Below, in pieces: positions 43,330 through 52,880 of a DNA stretch of 64,000 nt (position 1 is its first letter; each line of letters begins with the position of its first letter). This stretch comes from CAZFDT01 sp964518335. GTDB taxonomy: Bacteria; Planctomycetota; Phycisphaerae; Phycisphaerales; Phycisphaeraceae. Under the pieces are notes generated by a model. That model searched no databases and had not been told where the DNA came from. It was given only the letters and a program-made list of their open reading frames with translations. Location of the stretch: positions 17,069 through 81,068 of the forward strand of contig CAZFDT010000014.1 in NCBI GenBank assembly GCA_964518335.1, given 5' to 3'. Both the position numbers and the translations under genes were made by a program.

Positions 43330-44304
43330 TCATGCGGTGGCGGCTTCCAGTTCGCGCTCCTTGCGCGTCACTTCCATGAAGGCATCTTCCAGGTCCAGCG
43401 GAACTTCGCGAAACTGCACGAGCTTGACGCCGGAGGCGGTCAACTGCGCCAGCAGCCCGGCCAGTTCGCCGTCATTGCGCGCCGTGCTGAAGCGAATCTC
43501 GGCTTCGGCGTGCGATGGCGTTACCTCGGCGTCGGCCTCGAGATGCTCGGCCAGCAGCCGCGCGGCGCGATCCACGTCGGCCTTGTCCACCAGCACCAGC
43601 TCCATCATCCGCCGTTGGCTGATCTGGCGCATGATCTGGTCCAAGGTGCCGAAGGCCCGAAGCTTGCCATGCGTGATCATGGCCACCGAGTCGCAGATAC
43701 GGGCCAGCTCGGGGAGGATGTGGCTGGTGACGATGAGGGTCTTGCCCATCTCGGCGAGCTTGAGAAGGATCTGGCGCATCTCGATGCGGGCGTTGGGATC
43801 CAGGCCGTTGGCGGGCTCGTCGAGGATGAGGACCTCGGGGTCGTGGAGCAGGGTTCGCGCGATGCCGACACGCTGCTTCATGCCGTGGGAGAGGCTTTCG
43901 ACGTAGAGGTCGCGCATGTAGGTGGCGCCGGTGGTTTCCATGACCTCGTCGATGCGTTTGGCGCGGAGCTTGCGTGGGATTTTGAACGCGGCGCCGAAGA
44001 AGTCCAGGTACTCGCGGACGCGCATGTTGTCGTACGAGCCGAAGGTGTCGGGCATGTAGCCGACGAGCTTTTTGATGCGGGCGGCATCGCGGGTGCAATC
44101 GACGCCACAGATCGACGCCGAGCCCTCGGTGGGCTTGGCCAGGCCGACAAGGATTTTGATGGTGGTGGTCTTGCCGGCGCCGTTGGGCCCGATGAACCCG
44201 AGGATGTGGCCGCGGTCGATGTGGATGTTGAGGCGGTCCAGCGCGGTGAACTCGCCGTAGCGCTTGGTCAGGTCTTTGGTCTGGACGACGGGTTGATCGC
44301 TCAT
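43330..44304 (-). CDS. ABC transporter ATP-binding protein
   Basis: Encodes 324 residues. Walker A GFIGPNGAGKTTTIKIL, Q-loop GYMPDTFGSYDNM, signature ESLSHGMKQRVGIARTLLHD (LSHGM in place of LSGGQ), Walker B EVLILDEPANGLDP and the switch TSHILPEL are all present. The C-terminal 90 residues form an accessory domain seen in NatA/GldA-like ATPases. The ATG overlaps the stop of the large membrane protein gene (ATGA). It powers the permease encoded next. Confidence 0.95.
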   Translation of the reverse strand: MSDQPVVQTKDLTKRYGEFTALDRLNIHIDRGHILGFIGPNGAGKTTTIKILVGLAKPTEGSASICGVDCTRDAARIKKLVGYMPDTFGSYDNMRVREYLDFFGAAFKIPRKLRAKRIDEVMETTGATYMRDLYVESLSHGMKQRVGIARTLLHDPEVLILDEPANGLDPNARIEMRQILLKLAEMGKTLIVTSHILPELARICDSVAMITHGKLRAFGTLDQIMRQISQRRMMELVLVDKADVDRAARLLAEHLEADAEVTPSHAEAEIRFSTARNDGELAGLLAQLTASGVKLVQFREVPLDLEDAFMEVTRKERELEAATA

Positions 44305-46682
44305 GAGCGTGGGCCTGGTGTGATTGGGGTTTGAACCGTGCCTTCGACGTCGAGCCGTATGTCGATGAGGCGCCAGATGGAGCCGGCCGAAACGTCGTCG
44401 TTGTCGTGTACGCGCAGGCCCACGATCAGGCCGCCGTCCGCATCGACGGGGCTCAGATCCGCGGCCTTCAGCGATACGCGTTGAGTGCCGGCAACGCCCT
44501 CGAGTCTTGCGACAGCGTCCATCTGCCTCCCCGTCACGCGCAGCACCTCCACGACGCGATCACGCGCCGACAACTGAATCGTCAGCGTGGCAGCCTCCGC
44601 AGTCATCGGCAGTACCTCGCGCGGCAGGCGAAAGCGAAACAGCAGCGTGTGCCCCTGCGCCGAGTCGATCCATTCGCGCGTGATGGCGCTGTAGAGCGTC
44701 GTCGTGCCCACACCGCCTTCGCCGCGAACCACCGTGAACGGCACAAATGCCCCGGGCACCGCCACGCGCTGCCCCAGCGCCGCGGGCGTCCAAGTCGCCG
44801 GCATCGCCACCAGCGCCGAATGGTGCTGCGTCGCGGGGATCGACAGTTCCAGCCCCAGATCGAGCGACTTGGCCCATGTCAACAGCGTCGCGGTCGTCGG
44901 ATAATTCGTGCGGTCCAGCAGCGCGCGGTACATGTCCTGCCGCGCACGCTGCTGTTGGCCGAGGGTGGCGCCGGCGATGTACTCGCCGCGCTGCAGTTGA
45001 TCCGAAGGCTGCACCACGAACGTGCCGTCGCCATCCGGCCGCACCGCCATCGCCGCCACCGGCGTGGCCAGCACGAGGTCCTCGAACTGCTCGAAAGGCC
45101 CCGGGGTGATACGGCCTTGCACGCCGCGCGGCCCGAACGTCAACGTCACCCCGGCGTGTCGCTCCATCGGCAGCAAATGCCTCACCGCGGCGCTGCGCAC
45201 CGCGCCGGAAGGCAGCTCCAGACCTTCCCAACTCCAATGGTCCAGATCCGTCCAGACCATGCGCAGTTGCCGCCCCCCCTGCCCGGTCATGTCGGGCCAA
45301 AGCACGCCGCCCTTGTTACCGCTGAGCGGGCCGCGATCGGCTTCCGGGCTGTAGATGCTGATCGCCGCCTTGACCGCCGCCATGTCCTGGCCGGGAGCCA
45401 CCTCCACCCACTGCGCGCTGGCCACCGTCAGCGGAACCGTGCGACGCTGGGCACGGCCCATGCCGATGAGCACCGCACCAAGCAGCACTGATCCGGCCAC
45501 GGCGATCGCGCCGACGACTTCCAGCCTGTGCCGACGCGTCAGCCACAGGCCCGACACGATCACTGCCAAGGGCAGCAGCGCCAGCACCACGATCACCGGA
45601 CCGCGGCCGAGGATCCGGTAGCCGATCTGGTCGCGCACGAACTCGCCGAAGCGACTGGCGTCGATCGGCACGTCGCCGGCGGCGCCGCCCCACGCCATGA
45701 CCGCCAGTTCCGTCAGCGGCTCCGTCGCTTGCGGATCGCCCCCCTCTTTATCCGACGCCAGCCACCATGCGTGGGCGTCCAGCGTCGTGACCACGACCGC
45801 GCCCTTGCCGACGGCGAACGTCAACGACGCGGGCCAGCCCGCGGCCTCGTGCAGCACGCGCGCCCGCGGCGCTACCACACGAACCATGTCCCACGGGTCG
45901 TCGCGCTCGCGCTGCAGTAAGCTGCCCGATCCGCGCAGCGCCAGTTGCGTCATGGGCAGGCGATCGATCACGGCGATCGGCCAGTCGTTGCCTACCAGCC
46001 GAGGCCCCAGACCGGCAGGCACGCGATCGAGCATGATCCACAACCGCCCGCCATCGCAGATCCACGATCGGATCGCGTGGGTCTGGGCGGGGGTCAGCTC
46101 CACGTCGCCGTGGGCGAAGACGAGGCAGGTGATGGCGTCGTACACCGCGGGCAAGGCGGGCAACTGCGCCGGGCTCACGTAGGCCATACGCTTGGATGCC
46201 CCTGCCGCCAATCGCGCTGCGATGACCGCCGAAATGGCGTCATCGGCATCGGTGTCGGCGACCACCGCGGTGAGGCGATCGTCCATCTCCAGCCGAATGA
46301 GCCCATCCTCGCGGCCGCGCATCTGCTCGCCGCGCGACGTGTCAATCAACAGCGATGACAGGTCCACGGCACGGTCACTGCGCGGCGTCATGTGAAGGTA
46401 CACCGGCTGCAGCACCTCGCGCACGCTTTGCGGCGGCACCCACGCACGGGTGACGAACTGGATGTTGTCGCCTTCCTTGAACTGCACCGACGAAAGCAAC
46501 TCGACCGCCTCCGCCCCGTCGTTGCGGATGCGGCTGCGAACCAGACCCCACTCGCCCGGTTTGAGGAACCCCAGGCCCGCCGCACCGCCCGCCGAATCAA
46601 ACGACGCCGTCGAGGCGGGCTGCCCCATGGCCGGCATCAACCAGAGACCCGTCACCACCGCCGCGATCAGCCACCGATACAT
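44301..46682 (-). CDS. Large exported membrane protein of the ABC unit
   Basis: Encodes 793 residues from ATG 46682 with a signal peptide (YRWLIAAVVTGLWLMPAMG). A periplasmic region of about 340 residues contains a Rossmann-like segment (WICDGGRLWIMLDRVPAG), as in GATase-like or DUF4350/GldG-like domains. Two TM helices follow (about 359-380 and 387-408), then a second beta-rich periplasmic region. The architecture resembles the GldG-type partner of ABC exporters, but no definite family is claimed. It is coupled to the ATPase by ATGA overlap and is first in the five-gene unit. Confidence 0.8.
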   Translation of the reverse strand: MYRWLIAAVVTGLWLMPAMGQPASTASFDSAGGAAGLGFLKPGEWGLVRSRIRNDGAEAVELLSSVQFKEGDNIQFVTRAWVPPQSVREVLQPVYLHMTPRSDRAVDLSSLLIDTSRGEQMRGREDGLIRLEMDDRLTAVVADTDADDAISAVIAARLAAGASKRMAYVSPAQLPALPAVYDAITCLVFAHGDVELTPAQTHAIRSWICDGGRLWIMLDRVPAGLGPRLVGNDWPIAVIDRLPMTQLALRGSGSLLQRERDDPWDMVRVVAPRARVLHEAAGWPASLTFAVGKGAVVVTTLDAHAWWLASDKEGGDPQATEPLTELAVMAWGGAAGDVPIDASRFGEFVRDQIGYRILGRGPVIVVLALLPLAVIVSGLWLTRRHRLEVVGAIAVAGSVLLGAVLIGMGRAQRRTVPLTVASAQWVEVAPGQDMAAVKAAISIYSPEADRGPLSGNKGGVLWPDMTGQGGRQLRMVWTDLDHWSWEGLELPSGAVRSAAVRHLLPMERHAGVTLTFGPRGVQGRITPGPFEQFEDLVLATPVAAMAVRPDGDGTFVVQPSDQLQRGEYIAGATLGQQQRARQDMYRALLDRTNYPTTATLLTWAKSLDLGLELSIPATQHHSALVAMPATWTPAALGQRVAVPGAFVPFTVVRGEGGVGTTTLYSAITREWIDSAQGHTLLFRFRLPREVLPMTAEAATLTIQLSARDRVVEVLRVTGRQMDAVARLEGVAGTQRVSLKAADLSPVDADGGLIVGLRVHDNDDVSAGSIWRLIDIRLDVEGTVQTPITPGPRS

Positions 46683-46737
46683 CACGAAGTGCTCCGGGCG
46701 TGCCACAACGAATGAGACGACACACTATACGCTCCCC

Positions 46738-46763
46738 CGCCCGCAACGCCAGCCGAGCGGGCG
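46738..46763 (-). terminator. GC-rich hairpin between rseP and the ABC unit
   Basis: CGCCCGC and GCGGGCG form a perfect 7-bp stem with a 12-nt loop, 55 nt past the rseP stop. There is no U-run. Further along on the minus strand TATAGT (46724-46729) could serve as a -10 for the 46682 gene. The 135-nt gap holds nothing else visible. Confidence 0.35.
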
Positions 46764-46817
46764 TATCACGCCAGGCAGCATCGTCCGCGGGAGGCGGCGG
46801 CCACGACCCTGCCTCAT

Positions 46818-48887
46818 TTACTGCGGCAAGAGGCGCGATATGTCGTGGTAGAGCGTCACCAGCATGATCGTGCCGATCAACGCCAGGCCTACCCAGTTGG
46901 CCGCCGCCAGCACCGTCGGATGCACGGGCGAGCCCTTGATCTTCTCGATGATGAGGAACACCATCAGCCCGCCATCGACAATGGGAATCGGCAGGAAGTT
47001 GATGACCACCAGGTTGACGCTGATGAGGCCGAGGAAGAACAGCAGGTAGGTCCACCCCTGCTGGGCGGTTTGTGTGCCGATGTGGAAGATGCCCACCGGG
47101 CCGCGCAGCTCCTCCACCGGGACGGTGCGCTGGAACAGGCGAAGCAGGGTGACATAGGTCTGCAGCATGAACTGCTTGGTCTTATGGAAGCCCATCGTCG
47201 TCGCCGCCCAGGGGGTCGAGGCGGTGATCGGGACCTTGAGCGGCTCGAAGGCGACGACCGGCTGACGCCATCGCGCCGCGGCAAGGGTTTCGGCGTCCAC
47301 GTCGCTGAAGCGGATCTCGGCTGTGCCTTGCGGCTGGTCGGTCACGTTGCGCACAAAGGCCACCGTGGCCGTGCCACCTTCCCTGTGAGCCCGGGCGATG
47401 GCGGCCAGCTCGCGCTGCAGGTCGCCCCAATCGTCCACGGGTTTGCCGTTGATCGCCGTCAGCCGACTGCCGGGGTTGAGTTCCAACGCAGCGGCGGGCG
47501 ATTGCGGCAGCGCCAGCCCCAGCAGAAAACTGACGCGCGTGTAGAACCCGATGCCCTCGTTGCGGCGAACACGCACGCGCCCGAGGTCCACCACCTCGCC
47601 GTCGCGCAGCACCTGGATCGCCAGCGTCTTGCCTGCCGACTTGCCGATGTGCGTCAGGGCCTCTGTGTAGCCCGGCCACATCAGACCATCGATCTCAATG
47701 ATCGTGTCGCCAGGCTTGAGACCGATCGCTTCCGCCGGCGACTTGGGCATCACGGCCCGCACGCCCAGCATGGGTTGGAATCCCATCAGGTTCAACGGCA
47801 CGTCACGGCCACCGGTGAGAAGAGGCTCGGCCGACAATTCGACATGGCGCACCGCGGCGGTGCGATCGTTGACGAACGTGACCTTGGCCGGCTCGCCCTC
47901 GCGAGATTCCACGGCCGCGGCGAACTGGTCGTAACGCTGCACGGCGACGTCATCCACGTGAGTGACGCGATCGCCCGGCTTCACGCCCGCGGCGGCAAGG
48001 TTCGGATCTAGGTTGACCTCCCACTGCTCGCCGCCGATGACCAGCGACAGGGCCGGGGCCACGCCGATCGACAGGAGTTTGCCACCGCCCTGCGAGGCGG
48101 CGACAGGCTTGATGTCGTAGATCAGCGGCTGAGTTTGACCGTCGCGCTCGATGGCCAGTGAGATGGTCTGGTCGGGGCTGGCCAGAGCGGTGTTGACGGC
48201 GATGTCCATGAAATCGGTGACCGCCTCCTCGTCGATGGAGAGGACGCGGTCGCCGGGTCGCAGGCCCAAGTAAGTCGGGTCATCGGCGTGGCCGGTGGCG
48301 TAGGTGGTGGCGGCAGGTGAGCCGGGCGCCGTCTCACCGATCACCGCCGGGGGAAACTTCACACCGGCCATGAACGCGATGACGAAGAAGATCAGCCCGA
48401 AGATGAGGTTCATCGTGACGCCGGCCGAGATCACTGCAGCGCGAGCCCAGACGGGCTTGCGATTGAAGGCGCGGGGATCATCGCTGCGGGCGGTGGGGTC
48501 CATGTCCTCCTGGCCGAGCATCTTGACATAGCCGCCCAGGGGCATCCAGTTGAGACGGTACTCGGTTTCGCCCATGCCCAGCCGGTCGCCCGCCTCGAAC
48601 AGACGGAGCTGCTGCTGAGACTCGGAGAGGCTGTCGAGGTCCACGCCCTCGTCGCGCAACATGCGGCGGGCGCGGCGGTCATACTCCGGCTCGGTCGTGC
48701 CGGGGCGAAACCCGATGCCTTTGCGGTAGGTCATCACCGAGTGGCCAAAGCCGATGGCGAACTGCGTGCAGCGGACGCCCACCCACTTGGCCACGAGAAA
48801 GTGACCCAGCTCGTGGACGAAGATGAGAAAACCGAAGCCCGCCAGCAGGGCGAGGAAGGGGAGGAGGTTTGCGATGATTCCGTCCAT
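46818..48887 (-). CDS. rseP: Site-2 intramembrane metalloprotease RseP (M50)
   Basis: Encodes 689 residues, longer than E. coli RseP (450) because of extended periplasmic PDZ regions. Active-site motif HELGH is at residues 25-29 in the first TM helix. PDZ-like segments occur near YLGLRPGDRVLSIDEE, AAGVKPGDRVTHVDD and AIGLKPGDTIIEID, so there are three or four rather than two. The C-terminal zinc ligand region reads INFLPIPIVDGG. It cleaves membrane anti-sigma factors or signal-peptide remnants by family. There is no SD; TAACGT ends 5 nt before the ATG. Confidence 0.92.
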   Translation of the reverse strand: MDGIIANLLPFLALLAGFGFLIFVHELGHFLVAKWVGVRCTQFAIGFGHSVMTYRKGIGFRPGTTEPEYDRRARRMLRDEGVDLDSLSESQQQLRLFEAGDRLGMGETEYRLNWMPLGGYVKMLGQEDMDPTARSDDPRAFNRKPVWARAAVISAGVTMNLIFGLIFFVIAFMAGVKFPPAVIGETAPGSPAATTYATGHADDPTYLGLRPGDRVLSIDEEAVTDFMDIAVNTALASPDQTISLAIERDGQTQPLIYDIKPVAASQGGGKLLSIGVAPALSLVIGGEQWEVNLDPNLAAAGVKPGDRVTHVDDVAVQRYDQFAAAVESREGEPAKVTFVNDRTAAVRHVELSAEPLLTGGRDVPLNLMGFQPMLGVRAVMPKSPAEAIGLKPGDTIIEIDGLMWPGYTEALTHIGKSAGKTLAIQVLRDGEVVDLGRVRVRRNEGIGFYTRVSFLLGLALPQSPAAALELNPGSRLTAINGKPVDDWGDLQRELAAIARAHREGGTATVAFVRNVTDQPQGTAEIRFSDVDAETLAAARWRQPVVAFEPLKVPITASTPWAATTMGFHKTKQFMLQTYVTLLRLFQRTVPVEELRGPVGIFHIGTQTAQQGWTYLLFFLGLISVNLVVINFLPIPIVDGGLMVFLIIEKIKGSPVHPTVLAAANWVGLALIGTIMLVTLYHDISRLLPQ

Positions 48888-48895
48888 GTCGAACG

Positions 48896-49282
48896 TTAGC
48901 TCCAGATGCGTCTGACGCCATACGCATCGAGTTCGATGTCCTTGCTGATGACGATGAGGTCTTCACAAGGAGCTTGCGACACAATGAGGCGGTCGAAGGG
49001 ATCGCGGTGAACCCATGGTAGCGAGCCGACCTTCTCGATGTGCGGCATGTCGATCGCCATCAACTGAATTCCATGGTCGGTCGTTGCGGTGAAATAGTCC
49101 ACAGGAAACACGCGGTCCAACGAGATCCGGCCCAGGCTGACCTTGATGGCAATTTCCCAGAAGCTGGCGATACTCACCGCCATATCGCCAGCCGCCTGAA
49201 TCGTCTGACGCGCCATGGAGGACAACCTACGATCGTCCTCCATTGCCCACAGCCATGCATGTGTGTCAAGCAGGAGTCTCAC
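48896..49282 (-). CDS. PIN-domain toxin (VapC-like)
   Basis: Encodes 128 residues. PIN acidic residues are visible: Asp6 in RLLLDTHAWLW, Glu43 in ASFWEIAIKVSLGR, and Asp94/Asp97 in HRDPFDRLIVSQA. This is the DTHAWLW subgroup of VapC RNases that cut tRNA or rRNA. It overlaps the antitoxin stop (ATGA). Base composition is visibly lower in G+C than the flanking dxr and rseP genes, suggesting acquisition. Confidence 0.9.
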   Translation of the reverse strand: MRLLLDTHAWLWAMEDDRRLSSMARQTIQAAGDMAVSIASFWEIAIKVSLGRISLDRVFPVDYFTATTDHGIQLMAIDMPHIEKVGSLPWVHRDPFDRLIVSQAPCEDLIVISKDIELDAYGVRRIWS

Positions 49283-49506
49283 TCCATGTATTCCTTGAAA
49301 TCATCGAGAGGTGCGTCGAAGTCCTCGGTCATGTGAATCGTGCCTTTCATGCAGCCGATGAAACCCTCGCGCAATGTCCTGACAACAGGGATCAACAAAG
49401 TTTCGCTGCCATCTTTCTCGGTGATAACCACCTCACTGCCCTGTTTGGCGGCCTGCAGCAACTCATCGAGGCGCTCTTTGGCTTCAGGCATAGCGACTTT
49501 GGTCAT
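49279..49506 (-). CDS. Antitoxin of Phd/YefM type
   Basis: Encodes 75 residues. The N-terminus MTKVAMPEAKERLDELLQAA and GSEVVITEKDGSETLLIPV match Phd/YefM antitoxins, which bind their promoter and neutralise the adjacent PIN toxin through the C-terminal tail. AGGTGA lies 6 nt upstream of the ATG, a good SD. It starts 19 nt after the dxr stop, so the pair can be read from the dxr transcript as well as from its own promoter. Confidence 0.88.
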   Translation of the reverse strand: MTKVAMPEAKERLDELLQAAKQGSEVVITEKDGSETLLIPVVRTLREGFIGCMKGTIHMTEDFDAPLDDFKEYME

Positions 49507-49525
49507 GGCATGTCACCTGCTTGTC

Positions 49526-50713
49526 TCACGCCGTCACCGCGATCCGCTCGTTGACGAATGCCCGGGCCTGGCGGTCGGCGGCGAAGATCGCGTCGAGGCC
49601 GTCGGCGGGCCTGATGTCGATGGCGGCCAACGCCTCGGCCACGAGTTCGGTGATACGTCCGAATCGCACCTTGCGTTCGAGGAACGCCGCCACCGCCGCC
49701 TCATTGGCCGCGTTGAACACCGCCCCGGCCGTGCCCCCGGCCTCGATCACATCGTAGGCCAGCTTCAACGCTGTGAACTTATCGGTATCCGGCGGCTCAA
49801 ACTCCAAACGCCGCAAACCCAGCCAGTCCAGATGCTGGCTGCACCCGGCCGAACGACGCGGATACGTCAGGGCGTACTGGATCGGCGTCTTCATGTCCGG
49901 CGGCCCGAGCTGCGCCAGCACGGAATGGTCGGCGAACTCCACGAAGCTGTGCACGATCGACTGCGGATGCACGATCACCGTGATCTTCTCGGCCGGCAGG
50001 TCGAAAAGCCAGTGGGCCTCGATGATCTCCAGGGCCTTGTTCATCATCGTGGCCGAGTCGATGGTGATCTTCGGGCCCATATTCCATGTCGGGTGCTTGA
50101 GGGCCTGCTCGACGGTGGCGTCGAGCATGGTCGGCTTATCGACGGTGCGGAACGGCCCGCCCGAGGCGGTGAGCACGATGCGACGCACTTCATGGCCGGG
50201 ATGGTCGTGCAGGCACTGGAAGATGGCCGAGTGCTCGCTGTCCACCGGGATGAGCCGGGCGCGATGCTGACGGACCAGAGGCGTGACCACCGCGCCGGCG
50301 GCGACGAGGGTTTCCTTGTTGGCGAGGCTGATCGTGCAGGCTTTGCGTGCGGCGGCGAGCGTGGCGGGCAGCCCCGCGGCGCCGACCATGGCCGCGGCCA
50401 CGTCGGTGGCGTCGAGCGCCTCGACCAGGTCCAGCGCGGCATGATCGCCGTCGTACACCGTGGCGTCGGGCAGAGCCTGGCGGATCTCTTTGGCGTAAAT
50501 GGCATTGGCGATGGCCACGTGGCGCACGCCAAAGCGGCGCGCCTGCTCGATCAGAGGCTTGACGCTGGTTGCCGCGGCCAGGCCGATCACGTCGATCCGC
50601 GCCGCGCCGGTGCGGTTGAGGTGCTCGACGACCTGCAGCGTGTTGGCGCCGATGCTGCCGGTGGAGCCCAGCACGATCAGGCGTCGCGGCGATGTAGGAC
50701 CGTTGACGCTCAT
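49526..50713 (-). CDS. dxr: 1-Deoxy-D-xylulose 5-phosphate reductoisomerase
   Basis: Encodes 395 residues. NADPH motif VLGSTGSIGANTLQVVEHL, metal and substrate motifs IPVDSEHSAIFQCL, LTASGGPFR, and HPTWNMGPKITIDSATMMNK are all present. It makes MEP in isoprenoid synthesis. The ATG overlaps the stop of the RNase gene (ATGA). dxr next to rseP is a common pairing; here the toxin-antitoxin pair separates them. Confidence 0.96.
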   Translation of the reverse strand: MSVNGPTSPRRLIVLGSTGSIGANTLQVVEHLNRTGAARIDVIGLAAATSVKPLIEQARRFGVRHVAIANAIYAKEIRQALPDATVYDGDHAALDLVEALDATDVAAAMVGAAGLPATLAAARKACTISLANKETLVAAGAVVTPLVRQHRARLIPVDSEHSAIFQCLHDHPGHEVRRIVLTASGGPFRTVDKPTMLDATVEQALKHPTWNMGPKITIDSATMMNKALEIIEAHWLFDLPAEKITVIVHPQSIVHSFVEFADHSVLAQLGPPDMKTPIQYALTYPRRSAGCSQHLDWLGLRRLEFEPPDTDKFTALKLAYDVIEAGGTAGAVFNAANEAAVAAFLERKVRFGRITELVAEALAAIDIRPADGLDAIFAADRQARAFVNERIAVTA

Positions 50714-52872
50714 TCCGTGTGCGATTGGGGATGGTGGTGGCCCGACTCGGCGGGCGGGACGACACGGTTGGAGTAGCCCGACGACCCGGACGGCGGCTTG
50801 GGGGCCTCGCCCTGCGGCGATGCGGGTCCGGCGTCGGGCTGCAGTTGTCCTTCTCCATTCTTTCCTCCGCGGCCGCGGCCTCGCCGTCGCCGCCGACGAC
50901 GACGCCGGCCACCGCCGTCGCCGCCACCGTCACCGTTCCCCTCGGCGTGCCCGTCGGCAGGCGTCACCGCCGGCCCATCAGCCGCGGGCTGGTCCTCGTG
51001 GTCCTGCTCCGACTCCTCGGCAAAGTCACCCTCTGACGCCGCGGCCGCTTCAGACGGCATCCCCTCGCCCTGGCCGCCTCGACCGCGACGACGACGACGG
51101 CGACGACGCTTACGCTTGGGTTGATCGCCCGACGCCGTCGGCGCGCCCGCGGCATCACCGTCTTCCACGCGCGCGGGCTCGAACTCCTCGGCGCCGACTT
51201 GCATCGGTTCGCCGAGGACCTGTGCATCCTCGGCCGCCGTCTCGTCCTCCGTCTCCTCGTCGTCAGTGACCACCATGTCCGACGTCACTTCGACGAACAT
51301 CTGCGACTCGTCGCCGCGCGCTTTGCCCAGCGTCGCCAGCATGTCGTACTCGAGGATGCTGCCGCGGCCGTCGATGCCCACGAGCTGGATGAAATCGATC
51401 GGCCCGTCGCCCTTGACGCGGACCATGACCGGCTTGTCGTGGCGCTGCTCCAGCGACACGAGCTGGGCGCGCTTGCGGTTGAGCACCTGGAACGCCACGT
51501 CGGGGCTGATCGTCAGCTCGGCGCGGGCCACGCGCTGATCATTGAGCACCAGCGCCAGGCGGCGCATGACTTCGAGGACGACCGACTCGGGGCTTTTGAC
51601 GTAGCCGGCGCCGACGCAGTGCGGGCACTCGATGTAGATCGACTTCTGCAGCGACGGGCGCATGCGCTGGCGCGTCATCTCCAGCAGCCCGAACTGGCTG
51701 ATCATGCCCACGCGCGTGCGGGCGCGGTCCTTCTTGAGGAGGTTCTTGAACTTCGCCTCGACGTCCTTGCGGTGCTTGGGGCTCCGCATGTCGATGAGGT
51801 CGAGCACGATCACGCCGCCCAAGTCGCGCAGCCGAAGCTGGCGCGCGATCTCCTCGACGGCCTCCATGTCGGTCTGGTAGGCATTGGTCTCGGCGTCGCG
51901 CGCGTCGCGGCTCTTGCCGCTGTTGACGTCGATGGCCACCATCGCCTCGGTCGAGTCGATCACCAGCGACCCGCCCGAAGGCAACGGCACGCTGCGCGCG
52001 TTGATCAGATCGATCTGCCGCTCGATGTCGAAGCGGTGGAACAGCGGGACCGGGTCCTGGTACAGCACCACGCGGGTGTTGGTGCGCGGCATGGCGATCG
52101 ACAGAAAGTCCTTGGCCCGCCGCGCGGCGACGGGATCATCGATGACGATGCGGCTCACGTCGCTGGTGAGCACGTCGCGGATGGTGCGGATGACCAGGTC
52201 GCTTTCGGTGTAGAGCTCGCCGACGCGCGAGGTCTGCTTCATGCGCGTCTCGATCGACTTCCACAGGCGCTGCAGGTAGGCCAGGTCGCGCTTGATCTCG
52301 GCCTTGGTGCGGCCGATGCCCGCGGTGCGGATGATGAACCCGAAGCCCTCGGGCGGGTTGAGCGAGTTGAGGATGTCGCGCATGGCGCGGCGGGCCTCGT
52401 CGTCATCGACCTTGCGCGACACGCCCATGCGTTCCATCGACGGCATCATGACGATGAACCGGCCGGGGATGGACAGGTAGCTGGTGAGGGTCGGGCCCTT
52501 GGTGCCGATGCCCTCTTTGAGGACCTGCACGAGCACTTCCTGGCCGCGGCGTAGGCACTTCTGGATGGGCGGTCGCTCGCGGCGGGGCGTCTTGTCGCCG
52601 ACGCGCTCGAACTCCTCGCGGTCCTTGCCGGGGAAGTAGCGCGGGTGCAGGTCGCTGATGTGCAGGAACCCGTTGCGTTCGAGGCCGAAGTCGATGAACG
52701 CGGCCTGGATCGCCGGCTCGACGTTGATGACGCGGCCTTTGTAGATGTTCCCGACGTGCGACTCGGCCGAGGCGCGCTCCTGGTAGAGCTCTTCGAGCCG
52801 GCCGTCCTCGACGATGGCGATTCGGCACTCCTCGCCGGGGACGTAGTTGATCAGCATTTCCGTGTTGGACAT
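50710..52872 (-). CDS. rng: Ribonuclease E/G family protein
   Basis: Encodes 720 residues. S1 domain near residues 38-125 (GNIYKGRVINVEPAIQAAF); catalytic Asp residues in SLVIDSTEAMVAIDVNSGKS and GVIVLDLIDM; Zn-link Cys pair in IECPHCVGAGY. The catalytic part ends near 520. The tail has an acidic stretch (DDEETEDETAAEDAQV), then two Arg blocks (a KRKR followed by eight or so Arg near 590-605, and a run of nine Arg near 661-669) with GRGG. Such tails bind RNA or degradosome partners. The start codon has no SD and lies 8 nt from a long hairpin. Confidence 0.93.
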   Translation of the reverse strand: MSNTEMLINYVPGEECRIAIVEDGRLEELYQERASAESHVGNIYKGRVINVEPAIQAAFIDFGLERNGFLHISDLHPRYFPGKDREEFERVGDKTPRRERPPIQKCLRRGQEVLVQVLKEGIGTKGPTLTSYLSIPGRFIVMMPSMERMGVSRKVDDDEARRAMRDILNSLNPPEGFGFIIRTAGIGRTKAEIKRDLAYLQRLWKSIETRMKQTSRVGELYTESDLVIRTIRDVLTSDVSRIVIDDPVAARRAKDFLSIAMPRTNTRVVLYQDPVPLFHRFDIERQIDLINARSVPLPSGGSLVIDSTEAMVAIDVNSGKSRDARDAETNAYQTDMEAVEEIARQLRLRDLGGVIVLDLIDMRSPKHRKDVEAKFKNLLKKDRARTRVGMISQFGLLEMTRQRMRPSLQKSIYIECPHCVGAGYVKSPESVVLEVMRRLALVLNDQRVARAELTISPDVAFQVLNRKRAQLVSLEQRHDKPVMVRVKGDGPIDFIQLVGIDGRGSILEYDMLATLGKARGDESQMFVEVTSDMVVTDDEETEDETAAEDAQVLGEPMQVGAEEFEPARVEDGDAAGAPTASGDQPKRKRRRRRRRRGRGGQGEGMPSEAAAASEGDFAEESEQDHEDQPAADGPAVTPADGHAEGNGDGGGDGGGRRRRRRRRRGRGRGGKNGEGQLQPDAGPASPQGEAPKPPSGSSGYSNRVVPPAESGHHHPQSHTE

Positions 52873-52880
52873 GGAGATTC

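Noticed and set aside
51121..52554. 477-codon plus-strand frame antisense to the RNase E/G gene
   Set aside because: Antisense shadow with Arg/His/Leu-rich composition; the opposite strand has full family motifs.
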